DNA from: Vitis vinifera | Taxonomy: Eukaryota; Streptophyta; Magnoliopsida; Vitales; Vitaceae | Direction of reading: 5' to 3' | DNA length: 64,000 nt | Assembly: GCF_030704535.1 (NCBI RefSeq) | Contig: NC_081822.1 | Span: 568,001-632,000, forward strand | Shown: piece after piece, positions 11,417 through 25,613 of the stretch | Layout: every line of letters begins with the position of its first letter | Position numbering within the stretch: position 1 is the first letter of the stretch | Made by a program: the position numbers and the translations under genes | Notes under the pieces: generated by a model | What the model was told of the DNA's origin: nothing | The model's database searches: none | Seen by the model: the letters and a program-made list of their open reading frames with translations, nothing else

Positions 11417-12920
11417 ATGGAAGAACATAGAAGCCCTTCACACACAAACCCAGCTGTTAATGCTTCCGGAAGCGCAAAGGAACGATCCAGTGGACCAGCT
11501 TTTGGTGGTGTCGACATTGGTGAGAGTGAAGGTGGATATTTCCTGAGAGTTGCCATGCCTGGAGCCATGAGGGATGAGGGTACATTTCCAAAAACCTTTT
11601 GTCTGCATATAGTATTTGAGCTTAGGGATAAATTTGAACACAGGTCTGTGTTCCTGGATTTGAATCGTGGACCTATTGTCTTCTTCATTTATGCTTAAAA
11701 TTTGGTTATAATGATATTCAATTTGCTTAGATTTTAGGAGTTAACCATTTTTAATAGACATAGCACCCGTTGCAAGATGGTATCAAAATTTTGAAAAGCC
11801 CAAAATTTCCAGGACATGGTTTAAAGAGGGATAGTATTTTGTCTTTGGAACACTGCCTGTATTTTGTCTTCGGAATTCAGGCAGTGTTTTGTTTATCAAA
11901 TAATGTTATCTCACCCCAAATCAGCATCCTATTCAAGGTCTCTGGAAGCTATCTGGTGATACAGATACCATATGTATTGAGCTCCAAGTATTTAAATGCA
12001 GCATATATAATCATGCATATGGACTTATTGTCCATCTATGCTTGTTTATAAACACAAGCACCAAGCCCATCACGACTTTCTCAGACTCCAGGGCATCTTT
12101 TCTTGTCCCTGTTTCCTGTACAAGCAATAGTTTAGCAGAAATGTTGTCAAGGTGCTATTTTTCCCACCCTGGCAGAAGGTAATATAGGTAATTTAGTTGC
12201 TATTGTTCCTCATAAATGTCAAATACTCTGCAGAAAATTTGTTGGTTGGAGCAATTTACCCCTTACCTGGTTCTGAACATAATTTTTCATCCATAATTTC
12301 CTTTGTTTGAAATTCCTTCCCTGCCTGCCTTTTCCTGGTAACCGATCCATGGAAATTTTTTAATGGGAACTGACATTTTTTAACCTGTTTTTGCTATTTG
12401 GCTTCCTTCTGAAAAACAGGTAAAGAAACAAGAAAGAGGTGTTTTGGTGGCAATACCTAACGAATTCAAAATCTTGTCAACTGTGCTTCTTTTTCTTTTT
12501 TAGTTCTTTGAAGTAAATGATTTTCTGACAGTTAGCTATGAATGTAGAAAAAAGGTCACGATGATGAATTGTCAAAAGTTCAAAATTTCGCTTTAAATAG
12601 TAATGAAAATAGAGGTTGATGAGTTGATGGTCTTTACTATGGCAGGTTCATTTAGTATTAGTAAAGATGGCACTGTTGATATACAAGGTATGATCAGATA
12701 TGAGATTCCATCACAGGTGCCGAAGATGAAGGTCCAGCAGCTATATCCTCCTGGACCATTTGCTTTGTCTCTTAAACTGCCTGGACGTGTTGACCCTAGA
12801 ATGTTCACTTGTAAACTAAGGTATGATGGCATCTTTGAGGTTGTGGTCATGAAACCTGGTTATTCTGATACGCCAGCACAGCCATCCTACCGGGAACGCA
12901 GCATGCCTGTAAATACATAG
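11417..12920 (+). CDS. Short stand-alone alpha-crystallin-domain protein, IDM3-like paralogue
   Basis: Two coding exons, 11417..11579 and 12646..12920, give 145 aa. The intron sits at the same place and in the same phase (1) as in the upstream IDM3-like gene. Matching blocks include 'GGVDIGESEGGYFLRVAMPG' against 'GRVDIGVSKTAYFFRVALPG', and 'PPGPFALSLKLPGRVDP' with 'DGIFEVVVM'. The long N-terminal half of the larger paralogue is absent, and I found no coding exon for it in 8.1-11.4 kb. The start ATG lies just after a probable 5'-UTR acceptor (taatag|gtgg). An in-frame ATG 51 bp upstream could replace it if that intron is not removed. It probably arose by tandem duplication with loss of the N-terminus. 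Partner and function are unknown. Confidence 0.75.
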
Positions 12921-15159
12921 ATGAGTAAACTGTAAAAGCTCATATTTTGAGGTACAATTGAAAGGAGTGCTGAAATCATGTATATGAACTCATGAAATCA
13001 AAATTTAGTTCTGTTGAATCTCCATTCAAAAGTTGTCTGAGTTTGTTTCCTTCTCTGTTTTCTTTGATAGTTTCTTGATTTTGGGCTACTGCAGCATCAA
13101 CACTGATGCTCTTTCAAGAATGCCTTCACTTCGGAAACTATCAACCAATCCGAGATGACAACACTGAGGAAACCCCCAAGCCGTCTCTTTACCTTGGAAA
13201 CTATTTATCAAGAGTGCTTATGATGATGATCCGTCTGGTCCATTAATGGCATAAAGGCAGGTATTTGAAAATGTATCTACCGTTGACTTTGTTCAGTTTC
13301 TTTGAGCATTCTCATCATCTATCAGACCTAAGCCTAAAATAATATAAATTTTTTGGGCAAGAAGTTTAGGTTAGGTAGATTGACCACACAGATCTTTCCG
13401 ATAGTGTTGAGTCAATTGCTAAATTTGCAGACGTGGCTTCTCCTCCTGTTCAGGGATTGAGAGTGTTTTTGTTCAAATTCCCAACTGGTAGATGGGTTAG
13501 ATTAGACATGCTTTCTAAAATTATTGATATGTTCAATTTAGAATTCATTTGGTATTGATTATAAGAAGTATTTTTAAAATTTTTTATCATTTAAATGTTA
13601 AAAATACTTTTTAATGATAAAAACACTTTCAAAAATTGTTCTCAAAACGCACTCTCGTTCTAATATTGGATTTGGAAAGTCTTTGGAAAGTGTTTTTGCA
13701 TCAAGTGATTCTTCTATTTCGAAAGTGAATTTTCAACTCTTTTTTTTTATTAAAAAAAAAAGCAGAGCCACAAGCATCAGCATTAATTTTCCAGGGCTGG
13801 GTGGAAAATCAGTTTTGTTTTATTCTGACCCAAGACGACTGCAATTGCAAGGGGTCCACACGGAACGCCTCTATTTCTTGGGTCTTGTTGAGATAGCTTT
13901 CAACACCCCCTTAGAATTATATAAGCAAATGAAATGCGTTGATAAAATGGTTTTGTGAAAAGCAAGTAGTCTTGATTTTTATTTTTTATTTTTTAAAAAG
14001 AAATTTAATTGCTTAGGCCTCTTCCATTTTAAAAAATTTACCAAAATCATGTTTCACAATAAAAAAATTGATATATTTTTTTTGGTTAAATCTTTTTAAA
14101 ACTTATATTCACCTTTCAGAGTTTTAGGAGATGTTCAAAAGTATTTTTAAAAACAGTTTTTCATTACTTGGTTTGCAAAATGGTTTTTAAATTTGAAAAA
14201 GTATGTTTAATAAATTTTTAATTAAAAACAGTTTTTCAAAATTGGATAATTATTTTACAATAATTTAACATTTTTGAGATATTTTTTGAAAGTATTTTGA
14301 AAAAACAATTAGAAACATGGGAAGAGATTAAAAACTTCAACATGATATATAACCGTACGATTTTTGGACGAAAAATAAGTGGAAAAAAGAAAACAATGCT
14401 TTTATGAAGAATAAATTGAAAAAAATAATTTATTTGAAAATATAAAAAGTACATATTTCTTTGAAGCATATATAATTTAATTGAATAAGTTTTTATAGAA
14501 AATTTATTCTTAAAACAGTTTTTTAAGACAAGATTTTCAAACAATCCTTGGCATCTGTTTGGAAACGGTTCTTGAGAGTGGTTTCCTATTCAGAGAATAC
14601 GCCCAACCATAGGTATTCATCATTTCCTCACAATGCTGACATGGAATAAACACTGCTTCCATGTGTGGTCACGAACTGAAATTTATTCCCGAAACAACGT
14701 GTGACTGTTTATCAAAACAACGCTACCAAACAAGCCCTTATCTTCTCCAACGTTGGCAAAAAGGCCAATTCACTTAGGCGGGATGACGTGGGCTGTGCTG
14801 TGTCACAAGTGCGTTGCCGCAAAATTTAAAAAATTCCATTTGAAAAAAAAAAAAACGCAAAACACACCTCTGTGAGGAAGAAGAAGCAGAAACCCATGAC
14901 GAAACATGCGACAAAACGTCACAAAAGACTAGGAAAAAGCTTGGAAGAAGAGTCGGAGGCAAGCCCAAGAACATCAAACGACTGGATGCGCATCCCCATG
15001 GAATCATTGACTCCGCCGTAGTCAAAGTCCTCCCTGCCTCAATCCTCCTCCATGTCTTCTTCATCCCAGACTACTACTATATATTTAATGATACCCACTT
15101 TCCAGCAGCTGAAAGAGTATTGAATCCTCTCCCTTCTTTCTTTTTCTTCTTCTTCAGCA
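12921..15159. other. Intergenic region upstream of the phosphate transporter
   Basis: It holds the 3' UTR of the short alpha-crystallin gene, then AT-rich repeat sequence from about 13530 to 14540, then the promoter of the phosphate transporter. A TATA-like tatatattta lies near 15076, about 80 bp before the start codon. I saw no P1BS element (GNATATNC) in the last 700 bp by eye. Confidence 0.45.
13545..13632. repeat. AT-rich foldback-type repeat, copy A
   Basis: The core tttttaaaattttttatcat then ttaaatgttaaaaata is closely similar to a second copy near 21125. Such tttttaatattttttatta / aagtgttaaaaa blocks look like a dispersed family. Boundaries are approximate. Confidence 0.45.
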
Positions 15160-17836
15160 ATGGCGTTAAAAGTCCTTTCTGCCCTTGACACTGCTAAAAC
15201 CCAGTATTACCACTTCAAGGCCATCATCATCGCCGGCATGGGTCTCTTTACCGACGCCTACGACCTCTTCTGTATTCCTCCCATCATGAAACTGATCGGA
15301 CGGATCTACTACGAGGATGAGCCAAACCTTGAGAAGCAATACGAAACCCCAGCTTTTGTGGTCTCCCTCTTGGTAGGGCTGGCGCTGCTGGGGACTGTGA
15401 TTGGTCAGCTCGTCTTCGGCCGCCTCGGTGATCAGATCGGGAGGCGGCGCGTATACGGGCTCTCATTGATGCTCATGGTGCTGAGCTCCATCGGATGCGG
15501 CTTCTCCATCTGCAGGACTCGGAACTGCGTGTTGGGGACTTTGGGATTCTTCAGGTTCATGCTCGGCATCGGGATTGGCGGTGATTATCCGTTGTCGGCG
15601 ACGATCATGTCGGAGTTCGCCAACAAGAAGACGCGTGGCTCGTTTATCGCCGCTGTTTTCTCGATGCAGGGCTTTGGGATTCTCGTCAGCTCGACCGTAA
15701 CGATGGTGGTTTGTTCGATATTCAATGCTGCGTCGAATGCACAGTACAATCACACGCCGGAGGAGGCGGACTTAGTATGGCGGCTGATTCTGATGTTCGG
15801 CGCAATTCCGGCTGCGATGACGTATTATTGGCGTATGATGATGCCTGAAACTGCCAGGTGCGTTTTGATTTCCCCCATTCGGTTCTGTCCGTCCGATGCA
15901 ATGAAATTTTCCTACCAGCTGTTGACTTTTCTCAAAAGAAAAAATACAAAGGAGTCCATTCATGAGCCAGCTTGACGTTGACTGGATCCAATTTTTTAAT
16001 TTTGCACATCCCATGAACCCAATTTTAAAACCTTGTTTTGATTGTTTTGTTTTTGTTCGTTGATTGAGCCAATTTGCATTTATAAAATCTTCACGCGCAA
16101 TCGAATCTTTAAGTCTTCACGCTCAAGAGGCTTGATTGCGGAAAAATATAAAAAATAAAATAACGGTAATAAAGAAATACAGAGATTCTAATTCAAAACC
16201 GAGTTTGTTTCTTGATATTTTTTGAAACAATTCTAGAAGTTTTCTATCCTTTAAAATATATATATTTATATTTAAAAAATTTGTTTATAAATATACTCAT
16301 ATACTATTTATTATAGGAAACAATTGAAAATAGGAAGAATGTTTTTAAGAAATTTTATTCTTCAAAAAATGTTGTTAATCAGATGCTTAGTTTTTTAGAA
16401 TAATTTTAAAAATAATTGTCACTTATTTTTAAGGACAAAATTTGTATAATTTTTTGGATTTATTCTCCATGAAAACAAAATTTCATGCCTATTCTCCTAT
16501 TTTCTACTTTTTCAACCATTTATCAGAATACTTTATAAAAAAGAAAAAGTGAAAATACCTCAAATTTGTTCTAAAAAGTTCACTTTATGTTGAAAATAAA
16601 TTCTCAAAAGAAAAAAATGTTTTCAATAAAATTTCCAAAACATATTTCTTCTATTATTTACAGAAAACATGCCATTGTATATGTAAATTTTATGATCTCT
16701 CTCAGATTGAATTAGAGATAATATTTAACCATGATTTCAAATTCTTGATAAGGGAACTGAGAAGACGAAAGTCTTTAATACTAATGTTCAGTAAATTGGC
16801 TCATCGATGCAGTTGAGAGTGATATTCTGATTAACCAATTTGGAGGAGAGTTAGATCCAAAAGAAGTTTGTTTTTGTTTTTTGAAGTTTTTATAATCCTT
16901 CAATTCAACAGGTACACGGCTCTGGTGGAACAAAATGTCCTTCAAGCAGCAAAGGACATGGAGAAAGTGTTGGATGTTTCAATGAGTCAGATTGCAGAAG
17001 AGTACGAAATCCCACCAAATCCACCTTCTTATCCTCTCTTCTCCAAGGAATTCTTCCGTCGCCATGGCCGAGATCTCTTCTCTTGCGCCACTACTTGGTT
17101 TCTAGTGGATGTTGTCTTCTACAGCAGTAATCTTTTCCAGTCTCAGATATACAACGAGTACCTCTCAAAGAAGGAAGACATGAATGCATATACAGAGGCC
17201 TTTGAGGTTGCTAGAGTCCAAGCACTCATTGCAGTTTGTTCAACAATTCCCGGATACTGGGCCACTGTCTCTTGCATTGATCGCATTGGAAGGGTTAAAA
17301 TTCAAATGATGGGGTTCCTCTTCATGGGCCTTGGCTTACTGGCAATTGGGATACCTTACTACTCTACCTGGGATGAAGGCATGGAGAATGAAGGCAAGAA
17401 ATTTGGTTTCATGCTCCTTTATGGCCTCACCTTCTTCTTTGCCAACTTTGGACCAAACACAACCACATTCATAGTTCCTGCTGAGCTTTTCCCTGCAAGA
17501 TTCAGATCAACCTGTCATGGCATTTCTGGGGCTGCTGGAAAGGTGGGGGCAATTATCGGGTCTGTGGGCTTCCTGTGGGCTTCTCACAATAAGAAAGAGA
17601 AAGGGTATCCCAAAGCAATTGGGATGAGATACTCTTTGGTGATTCTGGCTGGGGTCTGTTTCATGGGAGTGGTGGTAACCTATTTTTTCACCCGTGAAAC
17701 CAAGGGAAGATCATTGGAGGAGAATGAGATTGAGAATGAGAATGAAGATGGAAGCAATGACCACGTCCTCCTCAGGTGTTTCACAAATTGCAGTGTGCAG
17801 TCACATTCATCAATTAATGAAGGAGCAGCTGCATAG
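15160..17836 (+). CDS. PHT1;9: High-affinity inorganic phosphate transporter, PHT1;8/PHT1;9 type
   Basis: Two exons, 15160..15857 and 16912..17836, give 540 aa, the usual PHT1 length; the join restores 'ETARYTALVE', a conserved PHT1 string. It is a major-facilitator proton/phosphate symporter of the plasma membrane. The PHT1 signature '[13 protein letters not shown]' is at residues 140-152, with 'DAYDLFC' in the first helix and '[20 protein letters not shown]' in the C-terminal half. The string 'NFGPNTTTF', the intron position and the C-terminal '[11 protein letters not shown]' fit the PHT1;8/PHT1;9 clade, whose Arabidopsis members act in root uptake and translocation under phosphate starvation. 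Its position next to XCP and IDM3-like genes matches both At1g20860 and At1g76430. It is convergent with the protease gene. Clade call is firm; the exact orthologue is inferred. Confidence 0.93.
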
Positions 17837-18270
17837 AGCGAAACTCATCGCGGATTCATTTCTTTATCCAAGTAACAACTGCATCCCATCTCTCTGTGTC
17901 TCATAGTGTTTGTTCTATGGTTTGTACATACTAAGCACGAATGTATAAGTATTTGTGATCCATGCATTGATGCAACATGATATCATTTGTGAAATAGCAG
18001 ATTTTCTTACATGAGGATGACATATTTTTAGTGGAAGAGGAGTGTTATAGCTGTCTTCTTAAAACAAATATTAGAATGGTCTCTTAATGCAATATATATA
18101 AGCTTGCTTTATAGATTAAACCGAAGAGGTCATATTATTAGCTTTCCCATTGGAATCATAAGACAGTAGAAAACTTGAATCTACACACAGAAGAGGAAAG
18201 GAAAAGGAAACTGAAAGAAGGAAGATAAGCCCTGCTTGTAGTCTTGGAGGAGGGTTTCATTGAATAATTA

Positions 18271-19682
<1,412 letters not shown>

Positions 19683-19745
19683 TTCTATTAGGGTTTGTAG
19701 GATATCAAAGAATAAATGGATGAAGAAAGGGAAGAGATGGGGTGC

Positions 19746-19754
19746 ATTTATATA
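19746..19754 (-). promoter_or_regulatory. TATA-like box of the XCP gene
   Basis: On the minus strand the sequence reads tatataaat, about 65 bp before the chosen start codon. It supports the downstream ATG as the real start. Confidence 0.5.
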
Positions 19755-21107
19755 GTCTTTTGTTTTGCCATGCATGTTGCTTTCAAGTAAAGTAGGATGA
19801 ATTGTTTCCTCAATACTGAGTCTTTAAGGTTGGTTTTTTTACTAGTCTTTAGATACAAGCATGTTTATAGCAGTTGAGTGTATCATGTAGAGAAGTATAT
19901 GAATTTCTTTCCACCCAAAACCCCCACTTCAGCAATACATCATTGGAACCCATTTCTCAGTAGCCCACCTCAAAAACACATGAGTCTTCACCATGAGAGA
20001 ACTGGTGGAAAAGCTAGTTATTTAGTTGGTTCTGATTTATCAATTTTTTCATTACAAACATTACTTCATTTTGGGAGTATTGTTGGCAATTTTCTATGGG
20101 ATGTTTGGTACCTAGAAAGTGCTAAGAAAAAATAGAAAATAAAAACCAAAGGAAAATGATTTTTTTTCTTTTTAATGTTTGAATAACATGTGTTAATCCT
20201 TTGGAGCTAATGGATAATTTCACTCCTTCACCTATTGTATTTACATAATGAAAGCAATTTTGAAGTTCCTACAAAAGCCTTCTTCCCAAAGCATTATTTT
20301 CTTTTTCAATTAATTTTAAAATAGGTTGGCCAAGTAAGAAATAGATGATTCATTCTCAGGAAAGTTTAATTGGTAGGGCTCCATTACAGATGAATCAACA
20401 AAACCATCATATCCCATCTGATTTGATGTAACATTTTCAATATTCAAAATTGCACTCAGAAATTTAAAATATTCCCATACAGAAATAATTTCTTCAGAAC
20501 TAGAAAAAGCTTTGCTTGAATTATTATAGATCATATTTAAAAAAAACACACACACACAATCAATATATATTTTAAAAATTATATGTATGATTTTCTTTAA
20601 AAGTGTTTCTAATTGAAATATTAAAAGACAATTCTCACCCATCATATATTCCATCTTTATTCAATTCTTGAAGCAAGAGCTCCCTTGCACTCGAAAACTG
20701 GTGGAAAATAATTTAATTGAATCATTATGTGATGGGAAAAAAAAGATAGAAATAGATATTAAATTCTTTTGTAGGGAGTAAATACAAAGAATATTTTGTA
20801 AAAAGAAAGATTGTTAAGAGGAAAGAATGGGAAAGGGTTGTAGAACCAACTGTGTGATTTGGAGGGCTTGGCCATTTTCGAACATAATGTTATCAAACCG
20901 CTTTATTCTCAGGAGGGATGAGAAATATTTGGATTTTGGGATTGGGAATTGGATTTTGGATAACTTGTGAAATTGGTAATGATGGGAATAAGTTCAAGAT
21001 AGGTTGCATCGAGACTTTATGATCAATTAGATGATTGTAAAGTTTTTTACATAAGATGGTTACTCGATTGTAAATCATATGGTATAAGACAAATAAATTA
21101 AAAATTT

Positions 21108-21200
21108 GTTTGACGATAATTTTATAAAGCGTTTTTAATATTTTTTATTATTTAAGTGTTAAAAAATAGTAAAAACGTTTTATAAAATCATTTTCAAATG
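21108..21200. repeat. AT-rich foldback-type repeat, copy B
   Basis: The core tttttaatattttttattat then ttaagtgttaaaaaa matches copy A near 13580 with few changes. It is flanked by aagcg / aaaacg blocks that could pair. Boundaries are approximate. Confidence 0.45.
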
Positions 21201-24200
21201 TATTATTAACAATCATTTTTGTAGTGTTTATAGATATTACAAAATTGATTTGTTTGAATGAGGTGTTATAAGTTTGTCTTTGAAATGTATGAAGCAGAGA
21301 TGAAGATATAAGTTGGTTAACTTTGATCATGCTTCATGGGTGGTGGTTGTCAATTCCAATAATAGTATGGAATGTGAGTTTGTCGAAAAATAAGTTATAA
21401 AATTGTATATGTCATAAAAGATAATTGTCCCAAATTAGCTTTAATGGTAGTTGGGCATCCGGCATAGGCACCGACAAGGACAAGATTTGATTGTGAAGTG
21501 AGAGGCTGAACAAGGGAGGCAACGGTGGAAGGCACAATGATGGATGGATGAGGTGTAAGTCTTTGAGGTTGGTGAATTACTCTGAAAAGAATGAACGATT
21601 TGATTTTAATTAAGTAATTAAGTCGTGATGTAAGAAGAATAAAGAAATGTCTATTCATTCTTAATTAACATCATTATAAAAATAACCTCATAATCTCGTC
21701 ACTTACATCTAATCCTATGTCCAACAGTCTAAAGTTTTCCGTACGTTTACTTTTACAATGTGAAGAGGCACCGTAGCCACATTTTACAAATTAATTTATT
21801 TTTCAAAATTAAAAAAATAATGTTGGGAAGAACTAAGAAGTGAGCAAGAGTAAGGACAAAAAGGCAGAGTGGGGGGGACTGGGGAGGGGGGAAAGCAGGC
21901 TAAACCTAAGTAGTAGGGTGGGGCTCACAGGAGAATGCTTGAGCGCGTTCCAGCTGTCTACTCTCCTACTTCCAGTACCAGTCCAGTCCTCCCCCGTGTG
22001 CGTATCATTATTTGGATTTTTTTGTCCTTTTCCCTTTCTTATTTATTCCCCACCGACTTTTTCTTTTTTTTTAAAAAAAAAAAAAATTTAACCCATTCTG
22101 CGATTTTTTTCCTATTAAACTGTATTTATATTTGTATGAAATTAAAAATTTTCATGTCAATACTCAATAATGTACCCAAGGAATATACGTTTCTTTCAAG
22201 TGAAGTTGTCAGATCAATTATTTTCAATACCATGAAAAAAAAAAAAAACCTCCTAATCTCTCCTCTTTCCATCAAATAATTCAATCCATACAATTAATCT
22301 TAATCCATAACAACAACCCACCAATTTTTTTTTATTTGAAACATTTAAAAAATAATTAAAAATATTTAAAATTTATTATAGAAAATCAAATTCTTAAAAA
22401 AAATTATTTTTTTGTAATTTAACCCATACAATTATTAAAAATAATAATTTAAGTAAATTTTACTCACTTTTCATGAATTTTGGTTAAATATACTTAATAA
22501 TTTCATCTAATATATCCATTATTTTAAATCAATAATAAGAATGACACGAAAATATCTTTCATGAAAGTTTAAACTAATGATAATCGATCGGGTTTATTAA
22601 GCTATAATTTTCATGGCCCTTGAATAATTCAACCAAATTATGAGTATTAAAGTAATAAATAAATAAAATGGAAATAGCAAAAGAAGAGGAGAGAGAGTGA
22701 GCGTTGGGTTTGAGAAGGAGGGTGAAGTGCAGATGGATTGCGGCAAATTCCGATATTTAATGTTAGGGTACGGATTAAAAGGAGGCGTTTGGACGCATAG
22801 ATTCGCAATCCACCTCTCTATGATTGAAATCCAAAACCCTAAAAATATTTATTAAGAATTTATGAGAAACAGAAGAGAAAGAAAAAAAGGGTGAGAGAGA
22901 AATTTGAAGCTTTTGGGATTCATGAATAATGCAATTTCTGACTTTGCTTCATCACACGTCTCTCTCCTCGATTCCTGCATCCACCCCCTCTTCTTTATGG
23001 TTTTCACCCATGCCCTCCTACTTCCCTTTAATTCTAGTTTTTCCCTTCTTTTTTTTTAGCTTTTTATCTCATTTTTATAATTAATTTTATTTGTATGTTC
23101 ATTTGTTTTCAAATTTCATAAAATATCACCCTTATTTAAAATAAATAATTTTTTTAAATATAAAATTAAAATTATTATTTTATTTCTTGTTACAATATTT
23201 TAATACTTTTTTTGGAAATTGGATAAAAATAAAAGTTTATTTATTTGAAATCAATCAACTTATTTGATGCGGTGAAATCTAGATCGTCCGATGAGAGTAT
23301 AAATAAATTATACTAAGATTTAAGAATGCAAGTGGAAATAAAATGATTGTGTAACGAGGATTTAGAAAAATCAAATAATAAGGGGCAGTAATTATTGGGC
23401 CTGAAAGAAGCCCAATTGTTATACTTTAGACCCATAGGAATGGACGGCTGTGATTAATGTGTATGATGAGAGCAGGGGTGGACAGTGGTCAGACAGCAGG
23501 AGCCACAAATATAATTGCTAGGTGGCGATCCAGAGGAGTACGTCCTTGTGAGTGGTAACTAATTCATGCCCACTGGATTATGGGATTTGTGGTGGCGAAG
23601 CGGATCTCGAGGCCAATCAACGGTCCTAGTGGCCTAAAGGCGGAGGTACTCTTCACAGGGGCGTTATCGTATGCATTTAATGAAGATAGGGTGCAGGCTA
23701 AGCATACGGCTAAAGCCAAATAAAAGTGGCGATTAATTGATTATTGGACCCTCCCATCTTTAATTATATTCTTTATGTTGCATATTAATAATATTTAATA
23801 TATAGAAAAAATACAAAAAAAATATTTATGTGTAGTTAAATCCGAATTGTCCAATAAAAATATATAAACAGATTAAATTATAAAATAACAATAATAATGT
23901 AATTTGGGTTAGATGTGAAAAATGTGACTAATAATATGATTAACACATATATATAATTTCGGTATACACCTTTTTATATGATATTTTTTAATTATGATTT
24001 CATAATAATATGAAAACAGGTGTTGATAATTCGAAGAAAAAAGTAATGTCACTTATTGGATGAACAAAATTTAATGTGATATTTTTTTATTTTAGCTTTT
24101 TATTGAAAGTAATTTATTTTTCAGAATTTAGATTGTTTATTTTTTTATTTTTTTATGATTTATTATAAATTTTTTACTAAATAGAAAAAATAACATATTA

Positions 24201-25271
24201 ATTTTTTTTTTACTTTTTAATACTTAATATAAATAAAATACTATAAAAACAAATAATCTAATATTTAACACTACTAAATAATAAGTTTTTATTTAAAATT
24301 AAATATAAAAAAACATCATGTAAGAAATAAAATTTAAATTGATGAAATATTATAGGATAAAATTTAAAAAGACTTTTATGGTACTAAAAAGCAGTTACAG
24401 TAGAAACCCTAATGGGAATAGTGTGTATATGTGGGAAAGGAGTTAGAAATTCACCTGATTTGGGACCAAAGGAATAGATATCTTGATTTCATATCAACTT
24501 TTTCTGATCATTTTAATATTTTGCTTCTTAGAGAACTTTATTTTTAGTTCAGACAGAGTGGTTGAAGCAACCAATCAAACCTGATGTTGGGACCAGCCAC
24601 CTTTTTGGTACAACAACATTCAATTCTTTTTTTTTTTTTCTCTCTCTATTTTATTTTCCTTTTTCAATTAATGTTTTTATCTTTTAATTTTTTATTATTA
24701 TTTTTGTGGTTAGAATGTTCATCTGGCCTTTTTAGAACCTTTCATTAATACTGGCAATGGTGATGGAATTGACAATCTGTTGTGACTTGTGACAGCCAGT
24801 AACACCCACATGTGAAATAAATGGTCTTAACAGGAAAATTATATAAATATATATATTTTTTGGAATTTTAAAAAAATTGAGATGACAATAATGTTATAAA
24901 AATGTTTTTGACATAATTTTTAAATAGATTTCAAATAGAAAATAATTTTTTAGATGATAAAAAATTTTAAAAATGATTATTTTAATAAGAAAGAGAGTGT
25001 GGGGGGTGTAGAAAAACATAAAATGTTTCACATTAATGGAATGTTGAGGAATAAGCAATTGGATATGAGAATCGATCTTGTTGTACTACAATTAAACTAA
25101 AATAATATTTTTTTAAAAAACAAAGAAAAGGAAAAAGAAAAAGAATTAGGTGATGATGATCTCACTGCTCTGAAGGGCTACCCTCGTGTTATCTCTCTGA
25201 AAACCTGACTCATCTCAACATGCTCACACACGCACGCATAAATCTCTGCAACCAACTTCGCATTTACTACA

Positions 25272-25291
25272 TCTCTCTCTCTCTCTCTCTC
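25272..25291. repeat. (TC)n microsatellite upstream of CUC3
   Basis: Ten TC units, about 320 bp before the CUC3 start codon. CT tracts are common in plant core promoters and leaders and are length-variable. Confidence 0.85.
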
Positions 25292-25304
25292 AATCTTCAG
25301 ACAA

Positions 25305-25326
25305 CCCCCACCCCCACCCCCACCCC
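25305..25326 (-). promoter_or_regulatory. G-quadruplex-like motif upstream of CUC3
   Basis: The plus strand has C5-A-C5-A-C5-A-C4. The minus strand therefore has four runs of four or five G separated by single T bases, the strict pattern for a stable G-quadruplex. It lies about 200 bp upstream of the TATA-like box. Confidence 0.6.
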
Positions 25327-25521
25327 AAGTTTCACCTTAATCCAACAAATATCTTGAATTTCTACGACCCCTCTTTCCCATTTTATCCTATTTGGGAACC
25401 TCTCTCAGGTGCACTTGTGTAGGCCCCTTCAATAGCTTTAGCCTTTATGATCCCAAATCTACATCCCTTCTCATTATAGCTTTCCTTCTCCTTCGGTTTC
25501 AGTGCTTCACCCTCGTTATAG

Positions 25522-25536
25522 ATATATATATATAAA
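25522..25536 (+). promoter_or_regulatory. TATA-like box of CUC3
   Basis: An atatatatatataaa run lies about 80 bp before the start codon, with only a short pyrimidine-rich leader between them. Confidence 0.5.
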
Positions 25537-25613
25537 TTGCATTTAGACATCTCAAGCCAGAACCCACTTACTTCATTCCTTCATTCATTCACTCATTCAC
25601 TTACAATCTGAAG

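Larger units (their letters stand above)
19800..25500. other. Long divergent intergenic region between XCP and CUC3
   Basis: No gene is supported. Most of it is AT-rich. Exceptions are islands of higher GC near 21840-22010, 22690-22830 and 23380-23760. An end resembling the MITE at 1035 starts near 20100, and a foldback-type repeat lies near 21125. NAC boundary genes often have long upstream regions, so some of this may be regulatory. Confidence 0.5.

Noticed and set aside
13097-13246. Open stretch of about 50 codons after the short alpha-crystallin gene
   Set aside because: It has a somewhat protein-like composition, but no start, no splice support and no recognised family; more likely 3' UTR.
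15463-15753. 96-codon minus-strand reading frame
   Set aside because: It lies wholly inside exon 1 of the phosphate transporter, is His/Arg-rich and matches no family; a shadow of GC-rich coding sequence.
23270-23885. Weak direct repeats flanking the GC-rich island, suggesting an inserted element
   Set aside because: Blocks near 23275-23320 and 23830-23885 share only about 60% over 50 bp in AT-rich sequence; not enough to claim an element.
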